From Amedibacterium intestinale (GTDB lineage Bacteria; Bacillota_I; Bacilli_A; Erysipelotrichales; Erysipelotrichaceae), in contig NZ_AP019711.1 in assembly GCF_010537335.1 (NCBI RefSeq), positions 1,488,001 to 1,552,000 on the forward strand: a stretch of DNA of 64,000 nucleotides, given 5' to 3'. A model generated the notes under the pieces. The model saw nothing but the letters and a program-made list of their open reading frames with translations, searched no databases and was not told where the DNA came from. Below, piece after piece: positions 1-8,691 of this stretch (its first letter is position 1; each line of letters begins with the position of its first letter). The position numbers were made by a program, and so were the translations under genes.

Positions 1-13
1 CTTTTACTGTCAT
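1..13 (-). CDS. 5' end of an unidentified gene running off the left edge
   Basis: Only four codons (M-T-V-K) are in the window. The call rests on the complete signal in front of them: an AGGAGG ribosome binding site at 23-28, nine bases from the ATG, and a consensus promoter further upstream. Nothing can be said about the product. Confidence 0.55.
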
Positions 14-42
14 TTTCAAAGTCCTCCTTCATTAACACCAAT

Positions 43-71
43 ATTATACGAACTTCTTACCTAAAAGTCAA
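43..71 (-). promoter_or_regulatory. Sigma-A promoter of the left-edge gene
   Basis: On the minus strand the -35 is TTGACT (66-71), the spacer is 17 bases and the -10 is TATAAT (43-48), a near-perfect housekeeping promoter. It fires away from clpP, so the two genes are divergent. Confidence 0.8.
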
Positions 72-183
72 TTGAGAATTCTTTCACTTATGCATTTTTT
101 CAATTCTTTTCCAGTACTTTTTCACATAGGTATAAAACAAGAGATAAATCGCATACTATATAGCATATTAAGGAGGAAAAACA

Positions 184-753
184 ATGGTTGTTGTACCTAC
201 AATTTTAGAAAGAAGTAACGATAAAGAATATATGTATGATTTATATTCTTGTCTTTTAAAAAAAAGAATTATTTTACTTAATGGTGAAATTGATGATACG
301 ATGTCAAACAGTATCTGTGCACAGCTTTTATACTTATCAAGCCTAAGTAAAGACCCTATCCAAATCTATATAAATTCCAATGGGGGAAGTATTTCCGCAG
401 GGCTTGCTATTTATGATATCATGCAATATATACCATGTGAAATCTCTACTATCTGCATGGGTTTATGCGCTAGCATGGCTGCTGTAATACTAGCTGCTGG
501 TACAAAAGGAAAACGCTGTGCTTTAAAGCATGCAGAAGTCATGATTCACCAGCCTCTTGGTGGTATGCAAGGGCAGGCAAAAGACATGGAAATCGCAATG
601 AAACACATGAGCCGAACGAAAGATACCATCTATGAAATTTTAAGTAACACGACTTCCCAGCCAAAAGAAAAAATACAAATAGACTGCGACAGAGATTATT
701 TCATGAACGTCCATGAAGCGAAAGTCTATGGTATTATAGATCACATCATTTAA
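184..753 (+). CDS. clpP: ATP-dependent Clp protease proteolytic subunit (ClpP, divergent)
   Basis: A 189-residue ClpP serine peptidase, the usual length. The Ser-His-Asp triad is in place: S97 in GLCASMAA, H122 in MIHQPLGG and D171 in DRDYFM, the same numbers as in E. coli ClpP. AGGAGG sits seven bases before the ATG. Several positions differ from ordinary Firmicute ClpP: the oxyanion stretch has CASMAAVIL where MAASMGAFL is usual, and NTTSQP replaces DRTGQP. No clpX or other Clp ATPase adjoins it. It assembles a barrel that degrades proteins delivered by a Clp unfoldase; this copy may be a second paralogue rather than the housekeeping one, which is inference. Confidence 0.93.
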   Translation: MVVVPTILERSNDKEYMYDLYSCLLKKRIILLNGEIDDTMSNSICAQLLYLSSLSKDPIQIYINSNGGSISAGLAIYDIMQYIPCEISTICMGLCASMAAVILAAGTKGKRCALKHAEVMIHQPLGGMQGQAKDMEIAMKHMSRTKDTIYEILSNTTSQPKEKIQIDCDRDYFMNVHEAKVYGIIDHII

Positions 754-794
754 AAAAGTCTGAATTTCCTCAGACCTTACATAAACAGTTTTCA

Positions 795-824
795 AATAAA
801 AAAAGCGAGATTTTAAACTCGCTT
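795..824 (-). terminator. Intrinsic terminator of the three-gene minus-strand operon
   Basis: The minus-strand hairpin AAGCGAG/CTCGCTT overlaps the stop codon of the gene ending at 813 and is followed by a run of T. A second hairpin (GTCTGA/TCAGAC, 758-775) with a T6 tail on the same strand lies just behind it, giving tandem terminators facing clpP. Confidence 0.8.
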
Positions 825-1472
825 CATTATTTCGTGGATATTATCTTCATAAGGTGTACCCTTACAATGTTCCAATGCAGGGGTAAAATACTTCATCATA
901 TTTTCACGATCATTTTCATAAGAGTATTGTAAACCAATCAAATATTCAAATGTACCAACAATCATTTTTTTATCATCACCAAGAGGAGTCTTTCCATCCC
1001 ACAAAGCTTCTAATTTCTGTTTTACCTCATCAATATATTTGCTTTCTTTCTTCAAAAGAATACTATATTGCATTTCTAAATCCCTGCAAACATTTTCTCC
1101 ACCATTTGCCTTAACAAAATCAATCATATCACGAGCTTTCTTTGCACGTCCCTGCTCTAAATAATAGTAAAACCCTCTATTCCCCAAAGCAATTTTGTAT
1201 TTTGCTTTTACACGCATATTTTTCATCATTGCAAACTGATTTTCAACATCATCTTTGCGTCCTTCACTCATATATCCTGACAAACGCATATTTTCTCTAT
1301 CAAATGCAGAATAGGATACTTTACACATAAAAGAGTCAATTGATTTGTAATATTTGTTAAAATCTTCTTTTTCAAGAGCCTTTACGATTTTATTCCAAGA
1401 TAACTTACGCATCACTAATGGAATACAAGCTAATATAACTACAAACAACAGTATAATCAATAAATTTTTCAT
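813..1472 (-). CDS. Membrane-anchored helical repeat protein, function unknown
   Basis: The 219-residue product has one N-terminal hydrophobic segment (residues 3-21) followed by a soluble, charged, helix-rich domain whose spacing resembles TPR-like helical pairs (for example MRVKAKYKIALGNRGFYYY followed by a second helix). No catalytic motif was seen. It is the last gene of an operon with two other unknown genes and ends in tandem terminators. The upstream ribosome binding site (GGATGGAAGA) is weak. It may be an envelope-associated scaffold, which is only a guess from topology. Confidence 0.6.
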   Translation of the reverse strand: MKNLLIILLFVVILACIPLVMRKLSWNKIVKALEKEDFNKYYKSIDSFMCKVSYSAFDRENMRLSGYMSEGRKDDVENQFAMMKNMRVKAKYKIALGNRGFYYYLEQGRAKKARDMIDFVKANGGENVCRDLEMQYSILLKKESKYIDEVKQKLEALWDGKTPLGDDKKMIVGTFEYLIGLQYSYENDRENMMKYFTPALEHCKGTPYEDNIHEIMKRV

Positions 1473-1530
1473 TTTCTTCCATCCAATCTTTTAAAAATAT
1501 AAAACATTAAGTAAATAATTCCTATATTTT

Positions 1531-2091
1531 TTATTTCTTGTTTTTTGTTAAACACGCAAACAATTCAAACAATGCCATAAAAACTGAAGCCACAGCAAAA
1601 GCATAGTTCAGATACAAAACAACACCTGTATAACCCTGCTGTTTTACATTTATTACCAGCAAGGTTGCTAATAAAATAAATAAGACAATTTTTAAGATTA
1701 CTTTATTTAAAGGCTTTTGTCTTTCAGCATCTACCTTACTTATTTTCTTTTCCGGAACAAAATTTGTCATTTGTGTTAAATTTGATAAAAATCTTCTAAA
1801 TTTAAATTCCATAAAAGCATACACTGCAATACCTAAAACAACACAAAGCCATAAAGGAAGTTTAAATGCATAGATAATGACAATTGCAGCGATTCCTAAA
1901 AAGAAACGCATACTATACAATTGATATGTTTTCTCCACATCTTTTAACAAGTATGCTCTTTTTGAAAAACGATCATAGTACACTGGTCTTTGACGTGAAT
2001 CAAAATATACATTCATACCACCGATTTCAGGTGTAGTTTTTTTATCAACCTGTTTTACACGATTTGATCTCTTGTTTTTCATATTTGCCAT
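1531..2091 (-). CDS. Multi-pass membrane protein, function unknown
   Basis: 186 residues. A basic cytoplasmic N-terminus of about 60 residues precedes two hydrophobic stretches (about 61-98) and two more near 131-150 and 155-180, so four membrane segments are likely. The start is supported by GAGGTG five bases upstream. It is 12 bases behind the gene that ends at 2104, in the same operon. No family recognised. Confidence 0.6.
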   Translation of the reverse strand: MANMKNKRSNRVKQVDKKTTPEIGGMNVYFDSRQRPVYYDRFSKRAYLLKDVEKTYQLYSMRFFLGIAAIVIIYAFKLPLWLCVVLGIAVYAFMEFKFRRFLSNLTQMTNFVPEKKISKVDAERQKPLNKVILKIVLFILLATLLVINVKQQGYTGVVLYLNYAFAVASVFMALFELFACLTKNKK

Positions 2092-2103
2092 ACAAACACC
2101 TCT

Positions 2104-2670
2104 TTACCACGCAACAATTTCTTCCTGCTCTTCTTCTGACTTAGCAGGCCCTCTCTTAAAATCATAATAAGTTGTTAACCAGCCAGCATCTTCTGGTTTT
2201 TCACTGCTTTCTAAAGTTTCTCCATACAACGATAAGAAATCTGTTTCAGATAATTTATCACCCACTGAATTAACTCTGTAAAACTTAGGAGCTTTTCCGA
2301 TTTGCATAAACATTGTATCAATCATCATATAATCAGCAACATGACTTGCTTTTGTAGAAAATGAAACTTCATCTAACAACGTTCTACAAAACTGCTTAAC
2401 CATACCTTTATCTACATTACCTCTGAAAATAATAAATGGAATCTTATTATTTGTAACCTTCAATGCTTGACTGAATGTAAACTTATTAACAATATTGACA
2501 TAGCACTCATCAATAATTTGTTCCATATATGATTGATAATCTTCATCTGACTTTAACATATCCTCATTCAATCGAATATTAAAATATACGGTTGGATGAA
2601 TCGAACAATGTTTATACAAAGTACCCATTAAATTTGTTGCATAAAGTACTGGATATTTCTTATCTTTCAT
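2104..2670 (-). CDS. Conserved-looking soluble protein, function unknown
   Basis: 188 residues with no signal peptide and no membrane segment. The start has GGAGGTG eight bases upstream. The protein is acidic at its C-terminus (SEEEQEE). No motif I can name is present. As first gene of a three-gene operon with two membrane proteins it may act with them at the inner face of the membrane; this is inference from context only. Confidence 0.55.
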   Translation of the reverse strand: MKDKKYPVLYATNLMGTLYKHCSIHPTVYFNIRLNEDMLKSDEDYQSYMEQIIDECYVNIVNKFTFSQALKVTNNKIPFIIFRGNVDKGMVKQFCRTLLDEVSFSTKASHVADYMMIDTMFMQIGKAPKFYRVNSVGDKLSETDFLSLYGETLESSEKPEDAGWLTTYYDFKRGPAKSEEEQEEIVAW

Positions 2671-2718
2671 AGTAGAAGCACCTCCAAAAACTGCTCTCTA
2701 ATTATAATATATAAATTT

Positions 2719-2753
2719 TAAAAATAAAAGGACCATGGACAATTCATGGTCCT
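2719..2753 (-). terminator. Terminator of the PTS IIB-IIC-IID operon
   Basis: Nine-base-pair hairpin AGGACCATG/CATGGTCCT with a TTTTATTTTT tail on the minus strand, just after the IID stop codon. Confidence 0.85.
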
Positions 2754-2787
2754 CTTAAAAGTATAGTTACAAAACTTAGTTTATTAA

Positions 2788-3792
2788 CTATTCTGGCATT
2801 GTTACTTTAACACCATTTTCATTTAACTGATCAACAATTTTCTGAGTTGCATCCCAAGCTTCCTGACCAGTTTTTTCTGGAGCAGCTGGAGCTGGGTATT
2901 CATACCATTCAACCAATGGTTTATATCCACCGTTAATTCCTGCACCATTTTCATCGATAGCTTTAGAATCACCTGTCCAGATACCGAATGCACAACCAAC
3001 GATACCTGCAACCAAAATCAATACGATACATTTGATTGGAGTCCATCCTTTTTTGATCAATGCATATAAACCACAAGTGATTAACAATGGAATCAATTTA
3101 GGAAGGATACCATCTAATAATGACTGAACATTAATAGCTGGATCAGCAATTGCAATACGAACAGTTGTAGAACCATAGTTAGCAATCAATGCACCTACTG
3201 TAAAGATACCTAAGATAGAAGCTGCACGAGTAAATTCTTTTGCGTTAGATGTTAACATACCAACAGCAGAAGTTCCTAAGTTATAAGACCAGTGCATTAA
3301 GAAATAACGAATTGCGAACTGCACAGCATTGAAAATTACTAAGAATAAAATAGCACCTATGATAGAAGCATCGTTTAATGCCATATTAGCTGTAATACCA
3401 CCAACAATTGGTACTAAAGTTAACCAGAACAATGCATCACCGATACCACCTAATGGACCAGCAGCAGAGATACGTACAGAACGAATTGTCTGTGTATCAA
3501 CTTTATTCTGTTCCAATGAAAGAACGATACCCATAACGAATGTTACTAAGAATGGATGCGTATTTAAGAAGTCCAAGTTGTGAGCCATAGAAGCTTTCAA
3601 GTCTTCTTTATTTGTATGGATTTTTGTCAAACCTGGTAAAATAGCCCATAACCAACCTGCAGCCTGCATACGTTCATAGTTGAATGAAGCCTGCAAGAAA
3701 CAAGACATCCATACCATTTTATTTAAAGTCTTTTTATCCAGTTTTGCAGCTGGAGTCAAATCTTGATAATGTTCAGGAATATTATATGCCAT
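2788..3792 (-). CDS. PTS mannose/fructose/sorbose-family IID component
   Basis: One of the two membrane subunits of a mannose-family phosphotransferase permease. The N-terminus (MAYNIPEHYQDLTPAAKLDKK), the early MVWMSCFLQASFNYERMQ and the glycine-rich RISAAGPLGGIGDALFW are IID hallmarks; hydrophobic segments lie in the C-terminal half. At 334 residues it is longer than the usual 270-300 because of a hydrophilic insert near 270-310. The ATG at 3792 is chosen over a GTG three codons earlier because GGAGGTG then lies six bases upstream. It overlaps the IIC gene by 11 bases, so translation is probably coupled. Confidence 0.95.
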   Translation of the reverse strand: MAYNIPEHYQDLTPAAKLDKKTLNKMVWMSCFLQASFNYERMQAAGWLWAILPGLTKIHTNKEDLKASMAHNLDFLNTHPFLVTFVMGIVLSLEQNKVDTQTIRSVRISAAGPLGGIGDALFWLTLVPIVGGITANMALNDASIIGAILFLVIFNAVQFAIRYFLMHWSYNLGTSAVGMLTSNAKEFTRAASILGIFTVGALIANYGSTTVRIAIADPAINVQSLLDGILPKLIPLLITCGLYALIKKGWTPIKCIVLILVAGIVGCAFGIWTGDSKAIDENGAGINGGYKPLVEWYEYPAPAAPEKTGQEAWDATQKIVDQLNENGVKVTMPE

Positions 3793-4609
3793 CTGAAACA
3801 CCTCCTGCTCCTATACCAGCATTAGCTTTAATTTTAGAGTTCATCTGGTAATCGTAAAGAGCGATAGCCAAACCAACCATAGCACACATTAACAATGTAG
3901 CACCTGACATTCCTGGAACTGCAGCACAGATATTTGCCATAACGAAACCAGCAAATAAGAATCCCCACATTTCTCCAGACATCATAACTTTCATCAAGAT
4001 AGCGAAACCAACAAATTTCATAGCTCCACCAGCAGCATCTAATCCAGCCATTACCCAAGACCACTGGAATGAGAATGCACGTAAACTATCACCTAAAGCA
4101 GATGCACCATATACACCAGCTACAGCTAATACACCAAACAAGCATCCTAAGATTGCCATTTCAGTGTAGTTAACCATTGCGATACCTTTAGGATCTGCAT
4201 TTTCAGCAGCTTTATCAGCTTTAGCCATAAGACCTGACATAATTGTAAATGTTAAAGTAACAGCGTACTGTCCAAATACAGCAAATGGAATAGCTAAACC
4301 AACAGCTAAACCAACACCATCAGCAGTTGGTTCCAAATTCATTGCGATAGCAAATGCAGCTGTCATGATTGTACCCATGATAGCGTTAGGAGGCTGAGCT
4401 CCACCGATTGGCATACTACCAATCTGAACTAGCTGGTAAGCACCACCAACTACGATACCTAATTCAAGATTTCCTAAAATCGCACCCATGATTGGTCCTA
4501 ATACAACCGGCTGGTACAAAGATTCCAAGAAACTGAACTGGTCAATACCCATAATGAATGCTACTACGAAGATCATAATAGCTTGAACGATTGAAATATC
4601 AATACTCAT
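3782..4609 (-). CDS. PTS mannose/fructose/sorbose-family IIC component
   Basis: 275-residue integral membrane subunit of the sugar channel. The motif GGAYQLVQIGSMPIGGAQPP (about residues 60-79) is characteristic of the family, and hydrophobic segments cover most of the length. The start has AAAGGAG eight to nine bases upstream. IIC and IID form the translocation pore while IIB phosphorylates the incoming sugar. Substrate cannot be read from this subunit alone; the AgaS neighbour suggests an amino sugar. Confidence 0.95.
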   Translation of the reverse strand: MSIDISIVQAIMIFVVAFIMGIDQFSFLESLYQPVVLGPIMGAILGNLELGIVVGGAYQLVQIGSMPIGGAQPPNAIMGTIMTAAFAIAMNLEPTADGVGLAVGLAIPFAVFGQYAVTLTFTIMSGLMAKADKAAENADPKGIAMVNYTEMAILGCLFGVLAVAGVYGASALGDSLRAFSFQWSWVMAGLDAAGGAMKFVGFAILMKVMMSGEMWGFLFAGFVMANICAAVPGMSGATLLMCAMVGLAIALYDYQMNSKIKANAGIGAGGVSDGI

Positions 4610-4642
4610 TATTGTTTCTCCTTTCAATTCCTTTAATGAATT

Positions 4643-5119
4643 TTATTTAAATAGTTTGTTAATGTCTTCAGAAGGTGTATCTGGAACTCGTTTAATTTCA
4701 AGTTCTACACCAAGATCCTGAAGTTTTTTGAAAGTTGCAACATCATCATCATTTACTGCAACAGAAGTAGCAACCTGACGTTTTCCTTCTGCCATGTGCA
4801 TGTTTCCGATGTTAACTTTCTTAATTGGCACTCCGCCTTCCACAAGTTTTAATACATCCTGTGGAGTTTCACAGATAATAGCAATATGCTGTGCTGGACT
4901 CGCTTTACCGATAATATCGATAGTCTTCTGAATACTGAAGAAACGTGTCTGTGCATATGCAGGTGCTGCCATGTTCATTAATCCCTGACGGAATGTGTCA
5001 GTAGATACTGCATCATTAGCAACTAACAATAAGTTAGCACCTACAACACCACACCACTGTGTTGCTACCTGTCCATGAATTAAACGGTTGTCAATTCTTG
5101 TAAGTACAATATCTGGCAT
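4643..5119 (-). CDS. PTS mannose/fructose/sorbose-family IIB component
   Basis: 158 residues, the family length. It opens MPDIVLTRIDNRLIHGQV, in which H15 is the phosphorylated histidine that passes the phosphoryl group from IIA to sugar. An upstream TTG start at 5179 is rejected because it would add 20 non-homologous residues; AGGAG lies about 12 bases before the ATG. It is the first gene of the IIB-IIC-IID operon, divergent from the AraC-type regulator. Confidence 0.94.
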   Translation of the reverse strand: MPDIVLTRIDNRLIHGQVATQWCGVVGANLLLVANDAVSTDTFRQGLMNMAAPAYAQTRFFSIQKTIDIIGKASPAQHIAIICETPQDVLKLVEGGVPIKKVNIGNMHMAEGKRQVATSVAVNDDDVATFKKLQDLGVELEIKRVPDTPSEDINKLFK

Positions 5120-5360
5120 CTGGTCTTTTCTCTCCTTTCCTTTTTCTAGACTTGAACGAATCTTGTTTGTTAAATCCAAATCCCAAAGGAATGATTCAAC
5201 AAGTAACCCCTTTCAGTTCACTATCGATTTTATGCGAAAACAACTCTAAATTCTTTGTAATTTTTATTACTCATTTTGTACTTTTTAGTATTTTGTAGCA
5301 AATTCTATAATAAAAATCACAACCTTGCATAATTTTACATAATTTTTGCAAAAAAATCCA

Positions 5361-5390
5361 TATCACAAAATTATCGTTGATTATGTGATA
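5361..5390. promoter_or_regulatory. Inverted repeat in the divergent PTS/regulator intergenic region
   Basis: TATCACA (5361-5367) is mirrored by TGTGATA (5384-5390) across 16 bases, in the very AT-rich 413-base gap between the IIB operon and the AraC-type gene. It is a candidate operator for that regulator. No sigma-54 (-24/-12) signature and no good catabolite response element were found here, and the IIB promoter itself is not clear. Confidence 0.4.
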
Positions 5391-5500
5391 TAAAAAATAT
5401 AGAATCTATATATCTATCACTTTTTAGTAAAAATGAAATTATTTTCATAAAATACACATAATTTTATCAAGAGTTTTTCCTTTTCTACTTTATAAACTTT

Positions 5501-5509
5501 TGTTATACT
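5501..5509 (+). promoter_or_regulatory. Extended -10 promoter of the AraC-type regulator
   Basis: TGTTATACT is a TGn-extended -10 element (TATACT at 5504-5509) 24 bases before the start codon; the -35 is poor. Its position shows that a TTG at 5500 cannot be the translation start. Confidence 0.55.
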
Positions 5510-5532
5510 ATAGAAAAAAGGAGAGTGTATAC

Positions 5533-6705
5533 ATGTTTACCAAAACAACAAGCTTTGCTTTTAGTGAATATGGAGAAATCGTTAATAAAAGTGAGTATAA
5601 ATTCCCTCAAAAAAATATACATTCTACACTTCGTATTAAAGAGAAGAGTTTTACTTCTTTTCTTTCCTATGATCATGATGTATATATTCAGGCTACTTCA
5701 GGAATCGTTATGTTAGTCGTATGCAAAGAAGGGGATATAAAAGCTCCAGAGCAATTTATTATTCATAGGACAATAAAAATCAAAAAAGGTATTCTATTTA
5801 ACTTCATAAGCATTTCACATTCAGCACGTATTCTTATGAATACAGATACTAAGGCAAAAAAAACAACACATCCTCTTCCAAAAGATGCTCCTATTGTATA
5901 TGAGCCAATCATTCCAAGTTTCGAGATCAAAGAAATATTATCTTATTTTTATCAAGTAAGAAATGCCAGTTATGAATTTCCAGGTGAAGAACATGAATTT
6001 TGGGAATTGACTTTTATTGATAATGGTGAGTTAACAACAACAGTTAATGATGAGGAATATAATCTTGATGAAATGGATTTGATTTTATATGCTCCTGGTC
6101 AATATCACACACAAAAAACCGGGCATTCGAAGTCCTGCAGTTATTTAACGATATTATTTGATATGGAACTTCCAGATGCATATTTATTAACAGATCGTGT
6201 GTATCATGCTCATCGAGATATTCAAAATGCACTTAACAATTTTATTAAAGTATCAAGCAATGATATGCTGTATGATAACGAACTCATGCTTTGTTATTTA
6301 AAAGAGTTAATTATACGTATTCTACAGTATGATTTTTTATCAAGCTCACCAATCGCTTCCACCCCTATGCAGCAGCGCTTTGAAAATGAATTATTAAATG
6401 AAATCATTGTTTATATAAATGATATGATATATAAACAATTGACTATAGAAGAGATATGCAACAAATTTTCCATCTCTAGATCTAGTTTACAGCTTTTATT
6501 TAAAAATAATTTAGGCACCGCCCCTAAACAATATATCAGTGATTTAAAGCTTAATAAAAGTAAGCATCTTATCAAAGAAAGTATGTATACAATAAGTGAA
6601 ATTGCCAGTATGCTAGGCTTTACAAGTATCCATTATTTTTCCAGAAAATTTAAACAGCAGTTTGGTATTACGCCTACTGATTATGCAAAAACTATCTACA
6701 ATTAA
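5533..6705 (+). CDS. AraC-family transcriptional regulator of the PTS locus
   Basis: 390 residues. The last 100 residues hold the paired AraC helix-turn-helix: LTIEEICNKFSISRSSLQ followed by ISEIASMLGFTSIHYFSRKF and QFGITPTDY. A cupin-like sensing domain with EFWELTFIDNG and APGQYHT occupies about 145-210, and an unrecognised domain fills residues 1-130. AGGAGA lies eight bases before the ATG. It sits between the two PTS/AgaS transcription units and is transcribed oppositely to both, the usual position of a local regulator. Activation by the imported sugar phosphate is inferred. Confidence 0.9.
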   Translation: MFTKTTSFAFSEYGEIVNKSEYKFPQKNIHSTLRIKEKSFTSFLSYDHDVYIQATSGIVMLVVCKEGDIKAPEQFIIHRTIKIKKGILFNFISISHSARILMNTDTKAKKTTHPLPKDAPIVYEPIIPSFEIKEILSYFYQVRNASYEFPGEEHEFWELTFIDNGELTTTVNDEEYNLDEMDLILYAPGQYHTQKTGHSKSCSYLTILFDMELPDAYLLTDRVYHAHRDIQNALNNFIKVSSNDMLYDNELMLCYLKELIIRILQYDFLSSSPIASTPMQQRFENELLNEIIVYINDMIYKQLTIEEICNKFSISRSSLQLLFKNNLGTAPKQYISDLKLNKSKHLIKESMYTISEIASMLGFTSIHYFSRKFKQQFGITPTDYAKTIYN

Positions 6706-6765
6706 AATAACTATAGCTTTTCTTTCATAATCCTTAATCTTGCTTTATAATTATAAGTCATATAT

Positions 6766-6805
6766 AAAAAATACACCTCTCCATATGGAATTAGGTGTAT
6801 TTTTT
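6766..6805. terminator. Bidirectional terminator between the regulator and IIA
   Basis: Perfect 13-base arms AAAAAATACACCT/AGGTGTATTTTTT give a hairpin with T runs on both strands, serving two convergent genes. Confidence 0.9.
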
Positions 6806-6847
6806 ATTCATAAGCTTATCTTCTTTTTTCTTATTGATTCGTGAATC

Positions 6848-7276
6848 TTAGATACCATCACTAGATTCTACTTGTTCAACTTCTTTAAGTTCAAAACGAA
6901 CTACCTGATCTTTACCTGTATTCAATGCCATATTTGTTAAAGTTTCTAAATCTTCAATAAATTTACGACCCATTGCTACTTCTACAAGCATTGGAAGGTT
7001 TGTACCAGCAACTACCTGAACATTTCCTCTTGGGAAACCTACTTCTACAGCCGTTTTAAATGGAGAACCACCTGGTAAATCAGAAAGAACTAAAATTCCT
7101 TCGCAATCTTTTAATTCATCCATCGCACTCGTTAAAGCTGCACGAAGTTCATCAATTCCCCACTCCTGTACGAAATCGATTGCTTTATAGTTTTCCTGTT
7201 CTCCACCAATCAGGTTTAAAGAACTAGTTAATCCACTACCAAAATTTCCATGACCTGTTACGATTAATCCAATCAT
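6848..7276 (-). CDS. PTS mannose-family IIA component
   Basis: 142-residue cytoplasmic subunit that takes phosphate from HPr on H9 (MIGLIVTGHGNFGSGL) and passes it to IIB. The LSDLPGGSPF stretch (about 84-93) is also typical. It is 54 bases behind agaS in the same transcription unit, separated from the IIB-IIC-IID genes by the oppositely oriented regulator. AGGAGG-like sequence precedes the ATG. Confidence 0.95.
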   Translation of the reverse strand: MIGLIVTGHGNFGSGLTSSLNLIGGEQENYKAIDFVQEWGIDELRAALTSAMDELKDCEGILVLSDLPGGSPFKTAVEVGFPRGNVQVVAGTNLPMLVEVAMGRKFIEDLETLTNMALNTGKDQVVRFELKEVEQVESSDGI

Positions 7277-7330
7277 ATTGTTCCTCCTTATATATGTATC
7301 AATTATTTTATACGATTTTTCATTTAAAAT

Positions 7331-8506
7331 CTATCTTTTTGTATATGGATGTAAAATTACACCTTTAACAACACGATTTACTTCTCCAGTTGGACATGGA
7401 TTATCTGGTGTAATACCATAAGATAATGATTTAAACAATGCTAAAATCTGTGCACATACGATATAGTTGAATCCCAGGAATGCATTATCGTGTTCTTCAT
7501 TTAATTCACATGCATAAGCATAATCTACAAGAGAAGCAATTTCTTCATCTTTCTTATTCATGATTGCAACGATTTTGTTTCCTTTACGCTGTCCACTCAT
7601 TTCTTTGATCAAATCTACTTCATACTGACGAGTGTATGGATCATCACTTACATAAACAACTGTCAATGTTTCATCGTTGATGATTGATTTAGGACCATGT
7701 CGGAATCCCATTGGTGTATCAAACATAGTTGCTACTTTACCAGCAGTAAGTTCCAGCATTTTCAACTGGCTTTCCTGTGCAATACCTTTTAAGCAGTTAG
7801 CTCCTAAATATACGATACGATTGAAATCATATTCTCCTGCAATATTTTTGAAGAATTCATAATCCTTCATTGTTTTTTCAGCAGCACTGATAACATCTTC
7901 CAACTCCGCTTTTACACTGTCTAATTTATCTAAGCTGAAGCATAACAATGTTGCCAGCATCATATTTGAGAAACTTGAAGTCATTGCGAAACTTTGATCG
8001 TGTGTTTCTGGAGTCAAGTTAATTGCGTATGCATTATCTCTTGTTTCTGCAGCTTTTGATAAAGCACCTTCTGCGTTACATGTAATGAATAAGTGGTAAA
8101 CATTTTCTCCACATACTTCATCTGCTACATCAACAGCACCAACAGATTCAGGAGAGTTTCCACTACGTCCATAAGAAATTAATAATGTTGGTTTATTCTG
8201 TGATAGATAATTTTCTGGAGTAGCTACGATATCTGTAGTTCCATAAGATTTTGTTTTGAAATTTGTTCTTTTCGCAACATATGTATAAATAGCATTACCA
8301 ACAAATTCACTTGTTCCTGCACCTGTTAAGATAATATCATAATCATCATGTTTTGTTACATTTTCAATAAATGCTTTTAATTCTTCTTTAGAGTCTTCAA
8401 TCTGTTTGATTGTTTTTCTCCATGTTGATGGCTGCTGATTGATTTCTGCAGCTGTAAAGATTCCTTTTAGGTTTTCCCATTCAGATTTGTCTTTTCCAAA
8501 AATCAT
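7331..8506 (-). CDS. agaS: AgaS-type SIS-domain sugar-phosphate deaminase/isomerase
   Basis: 391 residues with two sugar-isomerase (SIS) domains: DIILTGAGTSEFVGNA with LLISYGRSGNSPES in the first half, and RIVYLGANCLKGIAQES with GFRHGPKSIINDE in the second. Length and features match AgaS of the GalNAc/galactosamine cluster, which deaminates and isomerises galactosamine-6-phosphate. Co-transcription with IIA and a nearby mannose-family permease supports an amino-sugar pathway. AAAAGGAG lies seven bases before the ATG. No deacetylase (agaA/nagA) or tagatose-phosphate kinase/aldolase is in the window, so the pathway must be completed elsewhere. Confidence 0.88.
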   Translation of the reverse strand: MIFGKDKSEWENLKGIFTAAEINQQPSTWRKTIKQIEDSKEELKAFIENVTKHDDYDIILTGAGTSEFVGNAIYTYVAKRTNFKTKSYGTTDIVATPENYLSQNKPTLLISYGRSGNSPESVGAVDVADEVCGENVYHLFITCNAEGALSKAAETRDNAYAINLTPETHDQSFAMTSSFSNMMLATLLCFSLDKLDSVKAELEDVISAAEKTMKDYEFFKNIAGEYDFNRIVYLGANCLKGIAQESQLKMLELTAGKVATMFDTPMGFRHGPKSIINDETLTVVYVSDDPYTRQYEVDLIKEMSGQRKGNKIVAIMNKKDEEIASLVDYAYACELNEEHDNAFLGFNYIVCAQILALFKSLSYGITPDNPCPTGEVNRVVKGVILHPYTKR

Positions 8507-8523
8507 GTTATCGCTCCTTTTCT

Positions 8524-8580
8524 GGTATAATATACCCTTGAATTCGTTTACATTATAATACTCAGTTATCTAAAAAACAA
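8524..8580 (-). promoter_or_regulatory. Promoter and candidate operator of agaS-IIA
   Basis: TTGTTT (8575-8580), 17 bases, TATAAT (8552-8557) form the promoter. Just downstream, GGTATA-A-TATACC (8524-8536) is a perfect palindrome between the promoter and the ribosome binding site, well placed for a repressor or for the AraC-type regulator. Confidence 0.65.
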
Positions 8581-8659
8581 TTCCTAGTATAGAAGGTTGT
8601 TAATTTGTGCAAAAAACTTGCTAATTTGATATATTTATTTTTGATAATTAAATCATTTT

Positions 8660-8691
8660 TGAAAAAAACCTTTGCATTCTTTACAAAGGTT
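8660..8691 (-). terminator. Terminator of the GNAT gene
   Basis: Hairpin AACCTTTG/CAAAGGTT followed by T7 on the minus strand, touching the stop codon. Confidence 0.85.

Noticed and set aside
5120-5532. Sigma-54 (-24/-12) promoter for the mannose-family PTS
   Set aside because: No TGGCAC-N5-TTGC-like pair is present, and the local regulator is AraC-type rather than LevR-type.
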